Shown piece after piece: positions 49,582 to 61,150 of a DNA stretch of 64,000 bases (the stretch's first letter is position 1; every line of letters starts with the position of its first letter). Below the pieces are notes generated by a model that saw only the letters and a program-made list of their open reading frames with translations, ran no database searches and was not told where the DNA came from. Position numbers and translations under genes: made by a program. This DNA is from Methylococcales bacterium (GTDB taxonomy: Bacteria > Pseudomonadota > Gammaproteobacteria > Methylococcales > Methylomonadaceae): assembly GCA_030753675.1 (NCBI GenBank), contig JASMBU010000002.1, positions 1 through 64,000 of the forward strand, in the 5' to 3' direction.

Positions 49582-50335
49582 ATGACCAAATTACATAACG
49601 ATTATTTTTATTTTAAGATTGGGTGCATCGTAGCCGTAATGTTTTTTTTGGCGGCCTGTAGTACAACTAATGCTAGAGATCAGGAAAAGCATTGGTCACA
49701 GGCGCAACTCTAATTTGATTTGGGTCTTCGCTATATGGAAAAAGGTAACTATAACGTTGCGTTAACAAAGTTAAAAAAAGCGCATGCTCTTGATGATGAA
49801 AATTTTTCAAGTCATAACGCCTTGGCTATATTTTATGACACCACCAGTAACGATGATTTAGCACGATATCACTATAAACGTGCCACCGTACTCGCTCCGG
49901 ATAATCCCAGTGTGTTAAATAATTACGGACGATTTTTGTGTCAGCATGGGGACGTTAAAAATGGTTTTGGAATGCTTAGTAAGGCGGCTAACTTACCTTC
50001 AAATCATAAGTTGTGGTTAACATACCGGAATGTGGGTCAATGTCAGGTTTTGAATGGAGACTTGGTGCTTGCCGAGAATAATTTTTTACAAGACATTGAA
50101 CGAAATGATAGTTATGGGCCTGTTTTTCTCGATTTAGTAAAACTTAAATTTTCGAACCGAGAGTTTCATTTGGCACGGAAATATTTTTACCGTTCATGTT
50201 GAAACGCTAGAATCCGTTTTATTGGCTTATCAGATTGCAAAACAACTAGGGCATTTAAATGAGACTGAACAATATAAGCAGGTATTAAAGGAGCATTTTA
50301 CCGCATCAAGAGAAGCTAAATCGCTGGTGAAATAA
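49582..50335 (+). pseudogene. pilW: Broken type IV pilus biogenesis lipoprotein PilW/PilF
   Basis: The intact frame would start at ATG 49582, with a lipoprotein signal ending in FFLAACS (lipobox LAAC), followed by TPR repeats: LGLRYMEKGNYNVALTKLKK, AIFYDTTSNDDLARYHYKRA, NNYGRFLCQHGDVKNGFGML. PilF/PilW assembles the PilQ secretin in the outer membrane. Two lesions are visible: an in-frame TAA at 49711-49713 just after the signal region, and a frameshift near a TTTTT run at about 50183-50188, after which the family's end (ESVLLAYQIAKQLGHLNETE) continues in another frame to 50335. rlmN-pilW-hisS-yfgM-bamB-der is the usual order, so this is the native gene, now inactive unless the sequence is wrong. 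Confidence 0.85.
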
Positions 50336-50408
50336 AGAGTACTATTTAACTAAGAAGTCTCTTTTTAAGAGATTACTTTCAATAATTGAGAATAAATTAG
50401 ACGGATTT

Positions 50409-51695
50409 ATGGCTAAGAATATCCAAGCAATAAGGGGAATGCATGATGTACTTCCTGAGCAAACGCAAAAGTGGCAACGAGTTGAAAGCGTATTCCAACA
50501 GGTTTTAAGCAGTTATGGTTATCAGGAAATCCGCTTGCCAATTGTGGAGAAAACTGAATTGTTTAATCGGTCAATTGGAGAAGTGACAGATATTGTTGAA
50601 AAAGAGATGTATACCTTTGATGATCGTAATGGTGATTCATTAACATTAAGGCCCGAAGGAACGGCAGGGTGTCTTCGGGCCGGTATTGAACATGGTTTGC
50701 TTCATAACCAGATTCAACGACTATGGTATTACGGGCCGATGTTTCGCCATGAACGTCCGCAGAAAGGTCGGTATCGGCAGTTTTATCAGTTAGGTGTAGA
50801 AACGTATGGTATGGCGGGTCCTGATATTGATGCTGAAATAATTGTCATCGGACATCGATTGTGGACTCAACTAGGGATAAGAGATAAGTTAGAATTGCAA
50901 TTGAATACGTTAGGATCAAAAGAGGAGCGGCAGCATTACCGAGAAGAATTAATTGTTTATTTTTCAAAACATGAAGCCTTATTGGATGATGATAGTCGGC
51001 GCCGGTTACAAACTAATCCTTTGCGAATTCTTGACAGTAAGAACCCTGAGATACAAGCGCTAGTTGAACAAGCGCCAACTTTAATGAATTCATTAGGCGT
51101 AGATAGTCTGAATCATTTTAAAGGGCTGACAGGTCTACTCGATGACTTAGGGATTGATTATACGATTAATCCTCGTTTAGTTCGTGGCCTTGACTATTAC
51201 GGGCATACTGTTTTTGAATGGGTGACCTGCGAATTAGGTGCTCAGGGTACTGTCTGTGCAGGGGGGCGTTATGACAGCTTGGTTGAACAATTGGGTGCCC
51301 GTAATTCTTCTGCAATTGGCTTTGCAATGGGTATGGAGCGGTTAATGGCATTAGTCGAAATGCTTGATGAAGTGTCTTGTATGACTCGTTTGGTTGATGT
51401 TTATATGATCTGTGTAGGGGATAAGGCGCAAGCCGTTGGTATGGTTTTGGCAGAAAAGTTAAGAGATCAATTGCCCGAGTTAAAATTACAGTTCCATTGT
51501 GGCGGGGGCAGTTTTAAAAGTCAGTTTAAGAAGGCTGATAAGAGTGGTGCCGAGGTGGCTTTAATTGTGGGTGACGTGGAAGTTGCTAATAATAAAGTCG
51601 GTGTTAAATCGCTTCGGGTACATCAGGATCAAAGTAGTATGAGTCAAACAGAAGTAGTCGGGTATCTACAACAGTCATTGAGTCTTGAATGCTAA
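50409..51695 (+). CDS. hisS: Histidyl-tRNA synthetase
   Basis: This 428-residue class II synthetase charges tRNA-His. Motif 2 region [17 protein letters not shown] and [19 protein letters not shown], the histidine-binding [15 protein letters not shown] and [14 protein letters not shown], and a C-terminal anticodon-binding domain (about 330-428) are clear. It is upstream of the yfgM-bamB-der series. Confidence 0.98.
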   Translation: MAKNIQAIRGMHDVLPEQTQKWQRVESVFQQVLSSYGYQEIRLPIVEKTELFNRSIGEVTDIVEKEMYTFDDRNGDSLTLRPEGTAGCLRAGIEHGLLHNQIQRLWYYGPMFRHERPQKGRYRQFYQLGVETYGMAGPDIDAEIIVIGHRLWTQLGIRDKLELQLNTLGSKEERQHYREELIVYFSKHEALLDDDSRRRLQTNPLRILDSKNPEIQALVEQAPTLMNSLGVDSLNHFKGLTGLLDDLGIDYTINPRLVRGLDYYGHTVFEWVTCELGAQGTVCAGGRYDSLVEQLGARNSSAIGFAMGMERLMALVEMLDEVSCMTRLVDVYMICVGDKAQAVGMVLAEKLRDQLPELKLQFHCGGGSFKSQFKKADKSGAEVALIVGDVEVANNKVGVKSLRVHQDQSSMSQTEVVGYLQQSLSLEC

Positions 51696-51747
51696 TTTTC
51701 GAGTTACATTAGTTGAATAACATTTTTTAAAATAAGGTAAAGCAGAC

Positions 51748-52395
51748 GTGGAAATATACGAAACAGAAGAAGAACAGGTAGAAGCATTAAAACGATGGTG
51801 GAAAGCCAATGGAACTGCAATTATTGCAGGTGTTGTTGTTGCAATTGCTATTGTTTTGTCTTGGAAATATTGGGTGAATTATAAGGCTGATTTAACGACA
51901 GAGGGCGCTAACTTATATGTTGATTTATTGTCGGATCAAAAAGAAGGAAAAACAGATTCGGCGCTTAAGATAGCGGATCGTTTGGCTCAGCAATATGAGG
52001 CAACACCTTATGCTGAATATTCCGCTTTATTTCAAGCCAAAATTAAAGTTGAAAATAAAGATTATGATGCCGCTAAAGTTTTTTTAAATAAATTGGTTGC
52101 ATCATCGGCTGGAGAAATCAACCATATTGCTCGAATTCGCTTGATACGATTGTTATTAGCGACCGAAGAATATGATTCAGGGCTTCAATTAATTGCTCAA
52201 GTCGATCCAACACAAGCAGAAAGTTTTGAAGGTATTTATGAAGAATTAACCGGCGACCTATATGTTGCATTAGACCGTCGAGGGGAAGCGCGTACGGCCT
52301 ACCTAAATGCTGTTAGGAGAGGGCGTAAAACACCATTGATGCAGCTTAAGATTAATGACCTGACGATCCCTGAAATTATTGAAGCGACAGAATGA
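51748..52395 (+). CDS. yfgM: YfgM-like TPR membrane protein (SecYEG-associated)
   Basis: The 215-residue protein starts at GTG 51748 (MEIYETEEEQVEALKRWWKANG), followed by one membrane helix (about 24-43) and a periplasmic TPR-like domain. YfgM in E. coli associates with SecYEG and the chaperone PpiD and helps outer-membrane protein folding. Placement between hisS and bamB matches E. coli. It overlaps bamB by 4 bp. Confidence 0.92.
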   Translation: MEIYETEEEQVEALKRWWKANGTAIIAGVVVAIAIVLSWKYWVNYKADLTTEGANLYVDLLSDQKEGKTDSALKIADRLAQQYEATPYAEYSALFQAKIKVENKDYDAAKVFLNKLVASSAGEINHIARIRLIRLLLATEEYDSGLQLIAQVDPTQAESFEGIYEELTGDLYVALDRRGEARTAYLNAVRRGRKTPLMQLKINDLTIPEIIEATE

Positions 52396-53594
52396 AGTTA
52401 ATTTTACTGTTATGTGTTGTTATTAATTTGGCAGGTTGTTCTGCAGTTCAGACGGCAAAGGATAGTGCGCATCGATTTGTTTACGGTTTAATGGGCGGTA
52501 AAGATAATGCCACACCGCCTAAAAAATTAACAGACTATGATCCGGCTGTAGCGATTGAAGTTTTATGGGAAAAACAAGTTGGTGCAGGGGTTGACGGTCA
52601 TGCTTTAGGGCTAGCTCCGGCAGTTTCAGATGACTTGATTTATAGTGCAGGAAGTCAGGGTGTTGTTGAAGCACTTAGCCTTCAATTTGGAACGGTAGCG
52701 TGGCTGAGAGAAACGGGTTTTTCTATTTCAGCCGGTATTGCCTTGGGTCGTGATAATTTATTTTTTGGCACCCATGATGCTCAGATAGTAGCGCTCAATA
52801 GGGGCAATGGTGTAACGGCTTGGGTTGCCCAGGTAACCAGTGAAGTGTTAGCGAGTCCAGTCGTCAGTGAGGGGCTTGTTGTTGTTCGAACCATTGACGG
52901 TAAAGTAATTGCATTTGATGAGATATCAGGAAAACAACGTTGGATTTTTGAGCGTTCTGTTCCAGCATTATCCATTCGAGGTAATGGTCAGCCGGTTATT
53001 GATTCTGGTCGTGTTTTCATTGGTTTTGCCGATGGACGAATGGTTGCGTTACAACTCCAAAGTGGTAAGAATTTATGGGATGCAAGTCTTGCTATACCCA
53101 GTGGTCGAACACAGATTGAACGCTTAGTGGATTTGGATACCGACCCCATCATTATCGATGATGTTATTTATATAGCAAGTTATCAAGGCGGTACCAGCGC
53201 AGTTTTGACTATCGATGGGGATCTTATTTGGGCTAATGAGGACGTGTCGTCTTATTCAGGAATCAGCCATGACTGGCGTTATTTATATTTGTCAGATACA
53301 GAAAGTCATGTTTGGCAATTGGACCAACGTACAGGGGGTAGTTTGTGGAAGCAGTCAGATTTACATATGCGTCGGTTAACAGCACCGGCAGTTTATCAAG
53401 ATTATGTCTTGGTTGGTGATTTTGAAGGCTATGTTCATTGGTTTTCCAGTGATGATGGTCGCCAACTCGGGCGCATACAAGCGACCGATGAAGCAATTAT
53501 AGCGCCACCGCTAGTTAAAAATAATATTGTCTACGTCTATGGCAGCGGCGGATCTGTTGTTGCTTTAAAAGCTTACCCTGTAGGGGTGAATTAG
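52392..53594 (+). CDS. bamB: Outer membrane protein assembly factor BamB
   Basis: BamB is an eight-bladed beta-propeller lipoprotein of the BAM complex. The signal ends with the lipobox NLAGCSAV (Cys at about residue 16). PQQ-like blade motifs recur, for example [44 protein letters not shown] and GGSLWKQS. The 400-residue length is normal. Its gene overlaps yfgM and is 1 bp before der. Confidence 0.96.
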   Translation: MKLILLLCVVINLAGCSAVQTAKDSAHRFVYGLMGGKDNATPPKKLTDYDPAVAIEVLWEKQVGAGVDGHALGLAPAVSDDLIYSAGSQGVVEALSLQFGTVAWLRETGFSISAGIALGRDNLFFGTHDAQIVALNRGNGVTAWVAQVTSEVLASPVVSEGLVVVRTIDGKVIAFDEISGKQRWIFERSVPALSIRGNGQPVIDSGRVFIGFADGRMVALQLQSGKNLWDASLAIPSGRTQIERLVDLDTDPIIIDDVIYIASYQGGTSAVLTIDGDLIWANEDVSSYSGISHDWRYLYLSDTESHVWQLDQRTGGSLWKQSDLHMRRLTAPAVYQDYVLVGDFEGYVHWFSSDDGRQLGRIQATDEAIIAPPLVKNNIVYVYGSGGSVVALKAYPVGVN

Positions 53595-53595
53595 A

Positions 53596-55020
53596 GTGTT
53601 ACCAGTCATAGCATTAGTAGGGCGGCCCAATGTGGGAAAATCCACGTTGTTTAATTATTTAACGCGGTCGCGTGATGCTTTGGTTGCGGATTACCCGGGT
53701 TTAACAAGGGATCGACAATATGGGCATATCAAACGCGGTGAACGAGATTGTTTAGTCGTCGATACGGGCGGTATTGCAGATGACCTTGAAGGTATTGATG
53801 CCTTTTCTAGAAAACAAGTACAAATCGCTATTCAGGAGTCTGACGTTGTTGTCTTTATGGTCGATGCGCGTGATGGCTTAAATGCATCAGATCAAACAAT
53901 AGCAGAGCAACTAAGAAAGTTATCAAAGCCGGTTCTATTAGTCAGTAATAAAATTGATGGACTTAATCAAGAGCAAGCCGGTCTTGAGTTTTACGCGTTA
54001 GGGTTAGGGAACCCGATTAAAATTGCTGCGACCCATGGTCGTGGTGTAGGTACCTTGTTACAAGCCATTAATGAGTTGATTCGTGATGAACCTGTAGCGA
54101 CTGAAACGGTACAAGAAAAGCGAATAGGGATCGCGGTGGTTGGTCGTCCTAACGTGGGTAAGTCAACCTTGATTAATCGGTTGTTAGGTGAAGAGCGGGT
54201 TGTTGTTTTTGATCAGCCGGGTACAACGCGAGACAGTGTTTTTATTGAATTTGAGCGCCGCGGTAAAGCGTATACTTTAATTGATACTGCCGGCATGCGA
54301 CGTCGATCAAAAGTCTCAGAAGCTATTGAGAAATTCAGTATCATTAAGACGTTACAAGCTATTGATAGTGCCAACGTGGTGATTTACTTGATCGATGCTA
54401 GTGAAGGTATTACCGAGCAAGATGCCAGCTTATTGGGCTTGGTTTTAGAGGCAGGTAGAGGGTTGATTATTGGTCTTAATAAGTGGGATGGCTTGACTGC
54501 CGAACATAAAGAAAAAGTTAAAAAACAAATAGAGCTAAAACTACCCTTTCTGAGTTTTGCTCAGAAGCATACTATTTCAGCGTTATATGGCAGTGGTGTA
54601 GGTAAGTTGTTTGATATGACAGAAAAAGTTTATCAAGCAGCTATGATGGACATGTCAACACCTGGGTTGACGCAAGTATTGAAATATGCCGTAGAAGGGC
54701 ACCAACCACCGTTAGTCCGTGGCAAGCGGATTAAATTAAAATATGCGCATCAGGGCGGTCAAAATCCTCCAGTCGTGGTCATTCATGGTAATCAAACGGA
54801 TTCAGTGCCGGATGCTTACAAGCGTTATTTAATGAATTTTTTTCGTGAACGTTTAAAGTTGGCAGGAACGCCAATTCGGATTGAATTTAAATCAGCGGAC
54901 AATCCATATAAAAATAGAAAACAAGCATTAACCGATCGACAACTCAAGCGCGATGAACGTCAGCTTAAGAAAAACAGAAAAGTTAAGATGCATAAGCGAA
55001 GTCGAACTAAAGGCAAATAA
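53596..55020 (+). CDS. der: Ribosome assembly GTPase Der (EngA)
   Basis: Der has two tandem GTPase domains and a C-terminal KH-like domain and is essential for 50S maturation. G1 motifs GRPNVGKST occur twice (about residues 8-16 and 183-191), with G3 DTGG and DTAG, and G4 NKID and NKWD. The lysine- and arginine-rich tail ([18 protein letters not shown]) is typical. The start is GTG 53596. Confidence 0.98.
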   Translation: MLPVIALVGRPNVGKSTLFNYLTRSRDALVADYPGLTRDRQYGHIKRGERDCLVVDTGGIADDLEGIDAFSRKQVQIAIQESDVVVFMVDARDGLNASDQTIAEQLRKLSKPVLLVSNKIDGLNQEQAGLEFYALGLGNPIKIAATHGRGVGTLLQAINELIRDEPVATETVQEKRIGIAVVGRPNVGKSTLINRLLGEERVVVFDQPGTTRDSVFIEFERRGKAYTLIDTAGMRRRSKVSEAIEKFSIIKTLQAIDSANVVIYLIDASEGITEQDASLLGLVLEAGRGLIIGLNKWDGLTAEHKEKVKKQIELKLPFLSFAQKHTISALYGSGVGKLFDMTEKVYQAAMMDMSTPGLTQVLKYAVEGHQPPLVRGKRIKLKYAHQGGQNPPVVVIHGNQTDSVPDAYKRYLMNFFRERLKLAGTPIRIEFKSADNPYKNRKQALTDRQLKRDERQLKKNRKVKMHKRSRTKGK

Positions 55021-55049
55021 TACTCATAGTAAATCTAGGTAGGAAGAAG

Positions 55050-55553
55050 ATGACAGAAATAACGTTGCAAGGTAAGGCCATGCAGGTTAGTGGTGAATTG
55101 CCCGTGGTGGGGGAACTTGCTCCTGAGTTTTCGTTAGTTAACCGTAAATTACAAGCCGTGAATTTATCTGCTTTTGAAGGGAAGGTAAAGCTGTTAAATG
55201 TGGTGCCCAGTTTAGATACACCAGTTTGTGCAGCATCGGCACGGTGGTTTAATGAGAAGGTGGTCGGTTTTAATAACACGGTAATTTTAAATATATCCGC
55301 TGATTTACCCTTTGCACAAGACCGTTTTTGTAAGCACGAAGGGCTTAAAAATATCTTTCCTTTATCCGGTTTTCGCACTTCATTTGCGGTTGATTATGGG
55401 GTGGAGATGACAACCGGCGTTCTCGCTGGATTAATGGCTAGGGCGGTGCTTATTATTGATGAATTTAATACGGTTCGTTATACGCAATTAGTGACTGAAA
55501 TTACCGAAGAACCCGACTACAAAGAAATTATAGAAGTGTTACGACAACTCTAA
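55050..55553 (+). CDS. tpx: Thiol peroxidase Tpx
   Basis: This 167-residue atypical 2-Cys peroxiredoxin reduces lipid and other hydroperoxides with thioredoxin. The peroxidatic cysteine is in PSLDTPVCAASARWFN (about C61) and the resolving cysteine in AQDRFCKHEGL (about C95). AGGAAGA lies 5 nt before ATG 55050. It is convergent with fhs. Confidence 0.96.
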   Translation: MTEITLQGKAMQVSGELPVVGELAPEFSLVNRKLQAVNLSAFEGKVKLLNVVPSLDTPVCAASARWFNEKVVGFNNTVILNISADLPFAQDRFCKHEGLKNIFPLSGFRTSFAVDYGVEMTTGVLAGLMARAVLIIDEFNTVRYTQLVTEITEEPDYKEIIEVLRQL

Positions 55554-55579
55554 ATCCGGGGTGGGTGATAACGAGTAGA

Positions 55580-57253
55580 TTAGAATAATCCGGTTATGGT
55601 GCCATCGTCTTTAATATCGATTCGTTCTGCAGCAGGTGTTTTAGGTAAGCCAGGCATAGTCAGCATGTTGCCAGCAATGGCCACCATAAATTCAGCACCA
55701 TTTGCTAACCGAACTTCTCTGATTTCAATGGTATGTCCAGATGGAGCGCCTTTAGCCGTTGGGTCGGTCGAAAATGACATTTGAGTTTTAGCGATACAGA
55801 CTGGGAAAGATCCATAATCTTGTTCCCAGCGTTCAATTTGTTGTCTGACTTTTAATGGGGCGGTGACGTCGCTGGCTCCGTATAGTTTAGTGGCAATCGC
55901 GGTAATCTTATCCCATAGACTGTCGTTATTCTCGTATACGTATTTAAAGCTGGGTGTTCTGTTATCAACAATATCAACAATCTTTTCAGCGAGTTGCAAA
56001 GCACCCGCTCCACCTTCAGCCCAGTGTTTGGAAACAATGCACTGGGCACCAATATGCTGACACAGGTCTAATAATAATTGGATTTCGGCATCGGTATCAA
56101 AAGTGAAATGATTAATACATATGACACAAGGGAGACCGTATTGTTTGGTCACGTTATTATAATGACGTTCGAGATTTTCAAAGCCTTGTTTTAAAGCCTC
56201 AAGATTTTCCTGGTTGAGGCTTTCTTTATCTATGCCACCATGAAATTTTAATGCCCGGATGGTAGCCACTAAGACGACTGCTGAAGGAGTAATACCCGAT
56301 TTTCGGCATTTTATGTTAATGAATTTTTCAGCTCCGAGATCTGCGCCGAAACCGGCCTCAGTGACCGTATAATCGGCCAGTTTTAATGCCGTTTTAGTTG
56401 CAGTGACGGTATTGCACCCGTGTGCAATATTGGCAAATGGACCGCCATGAATTAAGGCGATGTTGTTTTCAAGGGTTTGAACAAGGTTGGGTTTTATGGC
56501 ATCTTTAAGGAGAGCGGCCATGGCGCCTTGAGCGTTTAAGTCACTGGCAAATATAGCTGTGTTACCATCATGTTGATAACCAATAATGATCCGTCCTAAA
56601 CGTGTTTTTAAGTCAGCGCGGCTAGTTGCAAGACAGAGAATAGCCATGATTTCAGAAGCCACAACAATATCGTAACTATCGCTACGAAGAAAACCATTTA
56701 ATGGTCCTCCCATGCCGACAGTAATGTTGCGTAAAGCACGATCATTCATATCAACCACGCGTTTCCACTGGATTCGTCTTGTATCAATCTTAAGTGCATT
56801 ACCGTGGTGGATATGGTTGTCAATGAGTGCGGATAAAAGATTGTGAGCAACACCAATGGCATGGAAGTCACCGGTGAAATGGAGGTTAATATCTTCCATA
56901 GGAATGACTTGAGAATAGCCACCTCCAGCAGCACCACCTTTAATGCCAAAACAAGGGCCTAAGGAAGGTTCACGCAGACAACAGATTGTCTTTTTTCCTA
57001 ATAGGTTCATCGCATCAGTTAGACCCACTGTCGTGGTTGTTTTACCTTCTCCAGCAGGTGTTGGGCTAATGGCCGTAACGAGAATAAGTTTGCCGTCCGG
57101 TTGATCGTTTAGACTCTCGATAAAGTCTAAAGAGAGTTTAGCTTTATAGTGTCCGTACGGGTCTAAATGTTCACTGTCAATATCGTATTGTTCTTTAGCA
57201 ATGGCCAGAATAGGTTTTATAGTGGCATGTTGAGCAATTTCGATATCAGACAT
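55580..57253 (-). CDS. fhs: Formate-tetrahydrofolate ligase
   Basis: The enzyme makes 10-formyl-tetrahydrofolate from formate, ATP and tetrahydrofolate. The 557-residue protein shows the nucleotide loop [19 protein letters not shown] (about 65-83), [20 protein letters not shown] and the [18 protein letters not shown] block. In methylotrophs it feeds formate carbon into the serine cycle via methylene-H4F and SHMT. Its gene follows glyA by 56 bp in the leftward run, with GGAG 8 nt before the ATG. Confidence 0.97.
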   Translation of the reverse strand: MSDIEIAQHATIKPILAIAKEQYDIDSEHLDPYGHYKAKLSLDFIESLNDQPDGKLILVTAISPTPAGEGKTTTTVGLTDAMNLLGKKTICCLREPSLGPCFGIKGGAAGGGYSQVIPMEDINLHFTGDFHAIGVAHNLLSALIDNHIHHGNALKIDTRRIQWKRVVDMNDRALRNITVGMGGPLNGFLRSDSYDIVVASEIMAILCLATSRADLKTRLGRIIIGYQHDGNTAIFASDLNAQGAMAALLKDAIKPNLVQTLENNIALIHGGPFANIAHGCNTVTATKTALKLADYTVTEAGFGADLGAEKFINIKCRKSGITPSAVVLVATIRALKFHGGIDKESLNQENLEALKQGFENLERHYNNVTKQYGLPCVICINHFTFDTDAEIQLLLDLCQHIGAQCIVSKHWAEGGAGALQLAEKIVDIVDNRTPSFKYVYENNDSLWDKITAIATKLYGASDVTAPLKVRQQIERWEQDYGSFPVCIAKTQMSFSTDPTAKGAPSGHTIEIREVRLANGAEFMVAIAGNMLTMPGLPKTPAAERIDIKDDGTITGLF

Positions 57254-57309
57254 AGTGACAGCTCCAGATAAAATGAATTAAATAAGTAATTAAACTAAAG
57301 GATTAAGGG

Positions 57310-58566
57310 TTAGGTTGGATAAACTGGGAATCGTGCACATAATTGTGTGACCTGGTTTCGAACATCGCTAATAATGGCTTCATTATCAATGTTATCAAGT
57401 ACATCACACATTAAAGTTGCAATGAGCCTGATTTCGTTTTCTTTAAAGCCACGTGTGGTGGGTGCAGGAGTACCCACTCGGATACCGCTGGTGACAAAGG
57501 GTGATTGGGGGTCATTAGGAACAGCATTTTTATTAACAGTGATATGCGCTTTCCCTAAAGCTTCGTCGGCGGCTTTACCGGTAATGCCGTTAGCGACTAA
57601 TGAAATAAGTAAAAGGTGGTTATCTGTTCCTCCGGAAACGATATCATAGCCCCGACTGATGAAAACATCGGCCATGGCGCGGGCATTAGTAATAACTTGT
57701 TGTTGGTAGTTAATGAAACTTGTTTCTTGTGCTTCTTTAAAGGCAACGGCTTTTGCAGCAATGACATGCATTAACGGACCACCCTGAATGCCAGGAAAAA
57801 TCATGGAGTTTAATTTTTTTTCAATATCGGGATTATTTTTACAAATAATAAAACCACCGCGTGGTCCACGAAGACTTTTGTGTGTAGTACTGGTTACAAT
57901 ATCCGCAAAAGGGACGGGGTTGGGGTACAAGTCTGCAGCGATCAAACCGGCGACATGAGCCATATCGACCAGTAAATAAGCACCTACTTCGTCGGCAATA
58001 GCCCTGAAACGGGCCCAGTCAACAACTCTAGAGTAGGCTGAGAAACCCGCTACAATCATTTTGGGTTGGTGTTCATGTGCCAGTGCTTGTACTTGATCAT
58101 AATCAATTTCGCCGGTTGAGCTATCTAAGCCATATTGAATGGCGTTATAGATTTTTCCAGAAAAGTTAGGTTTTGAACCATGCGTTAAGTGTCCGCCATC
58201 CGCAAGGCTTAAGCCCAAAACGGTGTCATGGGGTTGTAGTAAGGCCATGTAAACAGCCATGTTTGCTTGTGATCCTGAATGAGGTTGAACATTGGCATAA
58301 TCGGCTGAAAAAAGTTTTTTCAGGCGGTCTATAGCTAGCTGTTCTACGGTGTCAACATGTTCGCAGCCACCGTAGTAACGTTTGCTGGGGTAACCTTCAG
58401 CATATTTGTTGGTGAGCACTGACCCTTGAGCTTCCATAACTCGAGGGCTGGCATAGTTTTCTGAAGCAATGAGTTCAATATGTGTTTCTTGACGATAAAT
58501 CTCTTGTTCTATGGCTTCAGAAAGTTCTTGGTCATAGTCAGCAATAGTTTGTGATGTGTTAAACAT
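57310..58566 (-). CDS. glyA: Serine hydroxymethyltransferase
   Basis: This 418-residue PLP enzyme condenses glycine with methylene-tetrahydrofolate to serine, the entry point for C1 units into the serine cycle. Seen are [32 protein letters not shown], the PLP lysine in [14 protein letters not shown] and the folate-binding C-terminal half. AGGAGACC lies just before the ATG. The association with gck, mtdA and fhs suggests this is the C1-dedicated copy. Confidence 0.97.
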   Translation of the reverse strand: MFNTSQTIADYDQELSEAIEQEIYRQETHIELIASENYASPRVMEAQGSVLTNKYAEGYPSKRYYGGCEHVDTVEQLAIDRLKKLFSADYANVQPHSGSQANMAVYMALLQPHDTVLGLSLADGGHLTHGSKPNFSGKIYNAIQYGLDSSTGEIDYDQVQALAHEHQPKMIVAGFSAYSRVVDWARFRAIADEVGAYLLVDMAHVAGLIAADLYPNPVPFADIVTSTTHKSLRGPRGGFIICKNNPDIEKKLNSMIFPGIQGGPLMHVIAAKAVAFKEAQETSFINYQQQVITNARAMADVFISRGYDIVSGGTDNHLLLISLVANGITGKAADEALGKAHITVNKNAVPNDPQSPFVTSGIRVGTPAPTTRGFKENEIRLIATLMCDVLDNIDNEAIISDVRNQVTQLCARFPVYPT

Positions 58567-58600
58567 TTAGGTCTCCTGAGTGAACTAATGCCTGTATTAA

Positions 58601-59968
58601 TTAAAAAGGCTGTAGTAATAAAATTTGCAAATCAGCGACATTAGTACCGGTTGCACCTGTTATAAATAAATCATTCGAACGGGCTAAGGCTGCATTTGAA
58701 TCGTTATTGGTCAAAAAAACAGCTGGATTGATAGCGGATTTGACCATACGGTTATAGGAGGCTGCATCCACCATTGCGCCTGCGGCTTCTGTGGGTCCAT
58801 CTCGCCCATCTGTCCCTGCACTTAAAAAAACCCAGTTTGAAACAGCGAGTTCATATTGCTCAGCGGCAATGGTAAAGGCTAAGGCCATTTCTTGGTTTCT
58901 TCCTCCGATACCTTGACCGTTGAGGGTAACGGTCGTCTCACCACCGGCAATAATAGCGGTGGGTTTCGTTATCCCCTGGTTAATTATTTTTTGTGCAAAA
59001 AAAAGTAGTTTTATTGCTTCATCTTTCGCTTCACCGCATAGTTTACTACTGTAAAGGTAGGTTTCATAATAGTATTTTTGGGCAACAGTAAGGATGTGGT
59101 TAATGCTTATAGCGTTAGAGCCAATAAGGCTAATATGGTCTTTATAATTGGGATACTGGTTAGGTTTTAATGTTTCATATTTAGGGTGAGCAGTGCTTTG
59201 ATTGCAAAGATTCAGAATCGATTGAGGCAAGTGATTCCATAGGTCGTATTTTTTTAAAATTTTAATGGTATCTAGGAATGTTGTGCTGTCAGGGACTGTA
59301 GGGCCACTGGCGATAGTGCTCAGGTTATTGTCTATAACATCGGATAAAATTAACGTATGCACATCTGCAGGGAGGATGTATTTAATTAATTGTCCGCCTT
59401 TCAAGGCGGATAAATGTTTTCGAACCGTATTTATTTCCTGAATTGTTGCGCCTGAGGCTAATAATAAATCATTAACGAATTGCTTTTCGATAAGGCTAAT
59501 CGGAGTTAACGGGCAAGGAGCAAGTGATGATCCACCCCCACTCAAGAGCACTAAGACTAATTCGTTAGTTTGTGCTTTTTGGGCGATGTCAATCATTTTA
59601 CGGGCGGCAGAGAGTCCGGCGTCATCAGGGGTAGGGTGTCCGGCACCGATAATGTTTAGATGAGCGCTAGGTTCAATGTTTTCATAATTTGTAATGACAA
59701 TATGGTCTGTGCTGAACAGTGATGGAGGGATTATTTGTTGTGCTGAAGTGGCCATTTTGCAGGCGGCTTTGCCAAGTGCAATTAAATGAATCTTGGACCA
59801 GTCTTCACTGCGTTGGTGGCTAGTATGGTTTGAAAGAGTCTTAATTCGTAATCGTTGTGATTGGTAATTGAGATGAGCCCTAACGGCTTTTTCTGGGTCG
59901 GCAGCGGCTAGGCCAGCGGCAAAAAAATCTACGGCATCTTGACGTAAATGGAGAGATAAGGGAGTCAT
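58601..59968 (-). CDS. gck: Glycerate 2-kinase (GckA; DUF4147/MOFRL)
   Basis: The 455-residue protein phosphorylates glycerate to 2-phosphoglycerate. The N-terminal DUF4147 domain has LIALGKAACKMA, GAGHPTPDDAGL and VLLSGGGSSLAPCP; the C-terminal MOFRL domain has IIAGGETTVTLNGQGIGGRNQEMALA and SAGTDGRDGPTEAAGA. In the serine cycle it supplies PEP precursor and net C3 carbon. It lies 34 bp before glyA and about 80 bp after mtdA. Confidence 0.93.
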   Translation of the reverse strand: MTPLSLHLRQDAVDFFAAGLAAADPEKAVRAHLNYQSQRLRIKTLSNHTSHQRSEDWSKIHLIALGKAACKMATSAQQIIPPSLFSTDHIVITNYENIEPSAHLNIIGAGHPTPDDAGLSAARKMIDIAQKAQTNELVLVLLSGGGSSLAPCPLTPISLIEKQFVNDLLLASGATIQEINTVRKHLSALKGGQLIKYILPADVHTLILSDVIDNNLSTIASGPTVPDSTTFLDTIKILKKYDLWNHLPQSILNLCNQSTAHPKYETLKPNQYPNYKDHISLIGSNAISINHILTVAQKYYYETYLYSSKLCGEAKDEAIKLLFFAQKIINQGITKPTAIIAGGETTVTLNGQGIGGRNQEMALAFTIAAEQYELAVSNWVFLSAGTDGRDGPTEAAGAMVDAASYNRMVKSAINPAVFLTNNDSNAALARSNDLFITGATGTNVADLQILLLQPF

Positions 59969-60048
59969 TTTTCTTAACGTAAAATAGTCTTGGCTAAATC
60001 AGCTAAAAGGGTTTAATTTCATCAGCAAGTATTGTCTCTGTTCATGCG

Positions 60049-60906
60049 TTAAGTCATTGATTTAGCAATGGCGAATATTTCTTCCGCATCGAGGATTTGA
60101 TCGTTGCTTTCAAAGAGTTTATTGATGCAAGCCTTATGTAAAGCTAGTTTTAGGGTTCCAAAGCCAATGGCGCCCCAGACTATTTTGCCGTGTCTATTGA
60201 TGCCTTTATCCATCATATCTGTTCCACCAATACCGATAGGCGGTGTTGCATTGGCATCGGCAATGAGTTCAAGGGCTAGGTTGTCTTTCCAGTGCGCTTC
60301 TTCGAGCAATTGCACATTGGCTGCGCCAGTAGCGAAAATGATCTGTGTGTTTGCAATGGCTTTCGCGCGTTCTGTGTTGTCGAAGGCCTCAATAGGGGTG
60401 ACGGTAACGTTGAAGCGGTTTTGGATTGATTGGCATGCTTGTTGAGCCTTAGACAATGAGCGCGAGGTAATGGAAACATGAGCGCCTTCAAGTGCTAGCA
60501 GGGCAGCAGCTCTTTGACCCACGGGTCCGGTTCCGGCTAAAACAATAGCATTTTTATTTTTTACGGAACCCTGATGGGTTAATTTTGCAACGCCAGCCGC
60601 AGCGGTAGTGTTGCTGCCATTACTGTCGAGCATGATTGAGATACGAAAGTTCGCAAAGAATTGTTGTTGAATACTATCGAATAATGCTTGGCCAGCAGTC
60701 ATTTCACTACCACCAACGAAAACAGCGGTGTTTTTTTTGTCTTTAGGAGCGCGTGTAAAAATGCAGCCTTCAACTTGTGGCTTTATGGTTTCTGGGGCCA
60801 GTCCACCGTAAGCAATGACATGGTCGGCGCCGGCATCATAGGCAACAACAGTATCGAAAACAGAAGGAATGGTGTCAGTATCAAATTGAAAGAGTAATTT
60901 TTTCAC
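60049..60906 (-). CDS. mtdA: NADP-dependent methylene-H4F/methylene-H4MPT dehydrogenase MtdA
   Basis: MtdA oxidises methylene-tetrahydrofolate or methylene-tetrahydromethanopterin with NADP and is characteristic of methylotrophs. Visible are MLDSNGSNTTAAAGVAKL (pterin/folate site), VLAGTGPVGQRAAALLALEG (nucleotide loop) and LFESNDQILDAEEIFAIAK. The start is placed at GTG 60904-60906 (product KKLLFQFDTDT after the initiator Met), which matches the known MtdA N-terminus and gives 285 residues with GGA 6 nt upstream; the ATG at 60954 would add 16 unusual residues. It leads the mtdA-gck-glyA-fhs run. Confidence 0.95.
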   Translation of the reverse strand: MKKLLFQFDTDTIPSVFDTVVAYDAGADHVIAYGGLAPETIKPQVEGCIFTRAPKDKKNTAVFVGGSEMTAGQALFDSIQQQFFANFRISIMLDSNGSNTTAAAGVAKLTHQGSVKNKNAIVLAGTGPVGQRAAALLALEGAHVSITSRSLSKAQQACQSIQNRFNVTVTPIEAFDNTERAKAIANTQIIFATGAANVQLLEEAHWKDNLALELIADANATPPIGIGGTDMMDKGINRHGKIVWGAIGFGTLKLALHKACINKLFESNDQILDAEEIFAIAKSMT

Positions 60907-61040
60907 AGTGATTCCATAATTAGCGAGGAAGTTAAAAAAATAAATTGCACTCATGAATGTTTGCGAATCAATTATACTGTAATTTAGTTTAGGTGAAAGA
61001 AGACCCTTGGGTAATAAGTTTCCAACGAGGGTACCGGGTC

Positions 61041-61127
61041 GTGAAAGATTTGGTTGTTATGAGTGCAATAGTCAGTGTTTTATTGATGTGTGGCGTTGTA
61101 CTTTGTTACGATGAAAGACGAACGTAA
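61041..61127 (+). CDS. Possible small membrane peptide (28 aa) upstream of mdh
   Basis: A GTG-initiated frame encodes a 28-residue peptide with one hydrophobic stretch (VVMSAIVSVLLMCGVVLCY) and a basic end. GAGG lies 10 nt upstream. It sits in the mtdA-mdh divergent region and ends 23 bp before mdh. It may be chance. Confidence 0.2.
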   Translation: MKDLVVMSAIVSVLLMCGVVLCYDERRT

Positions 61128-61150
61128 TTTTTGAATAAATTAAAGAGATT

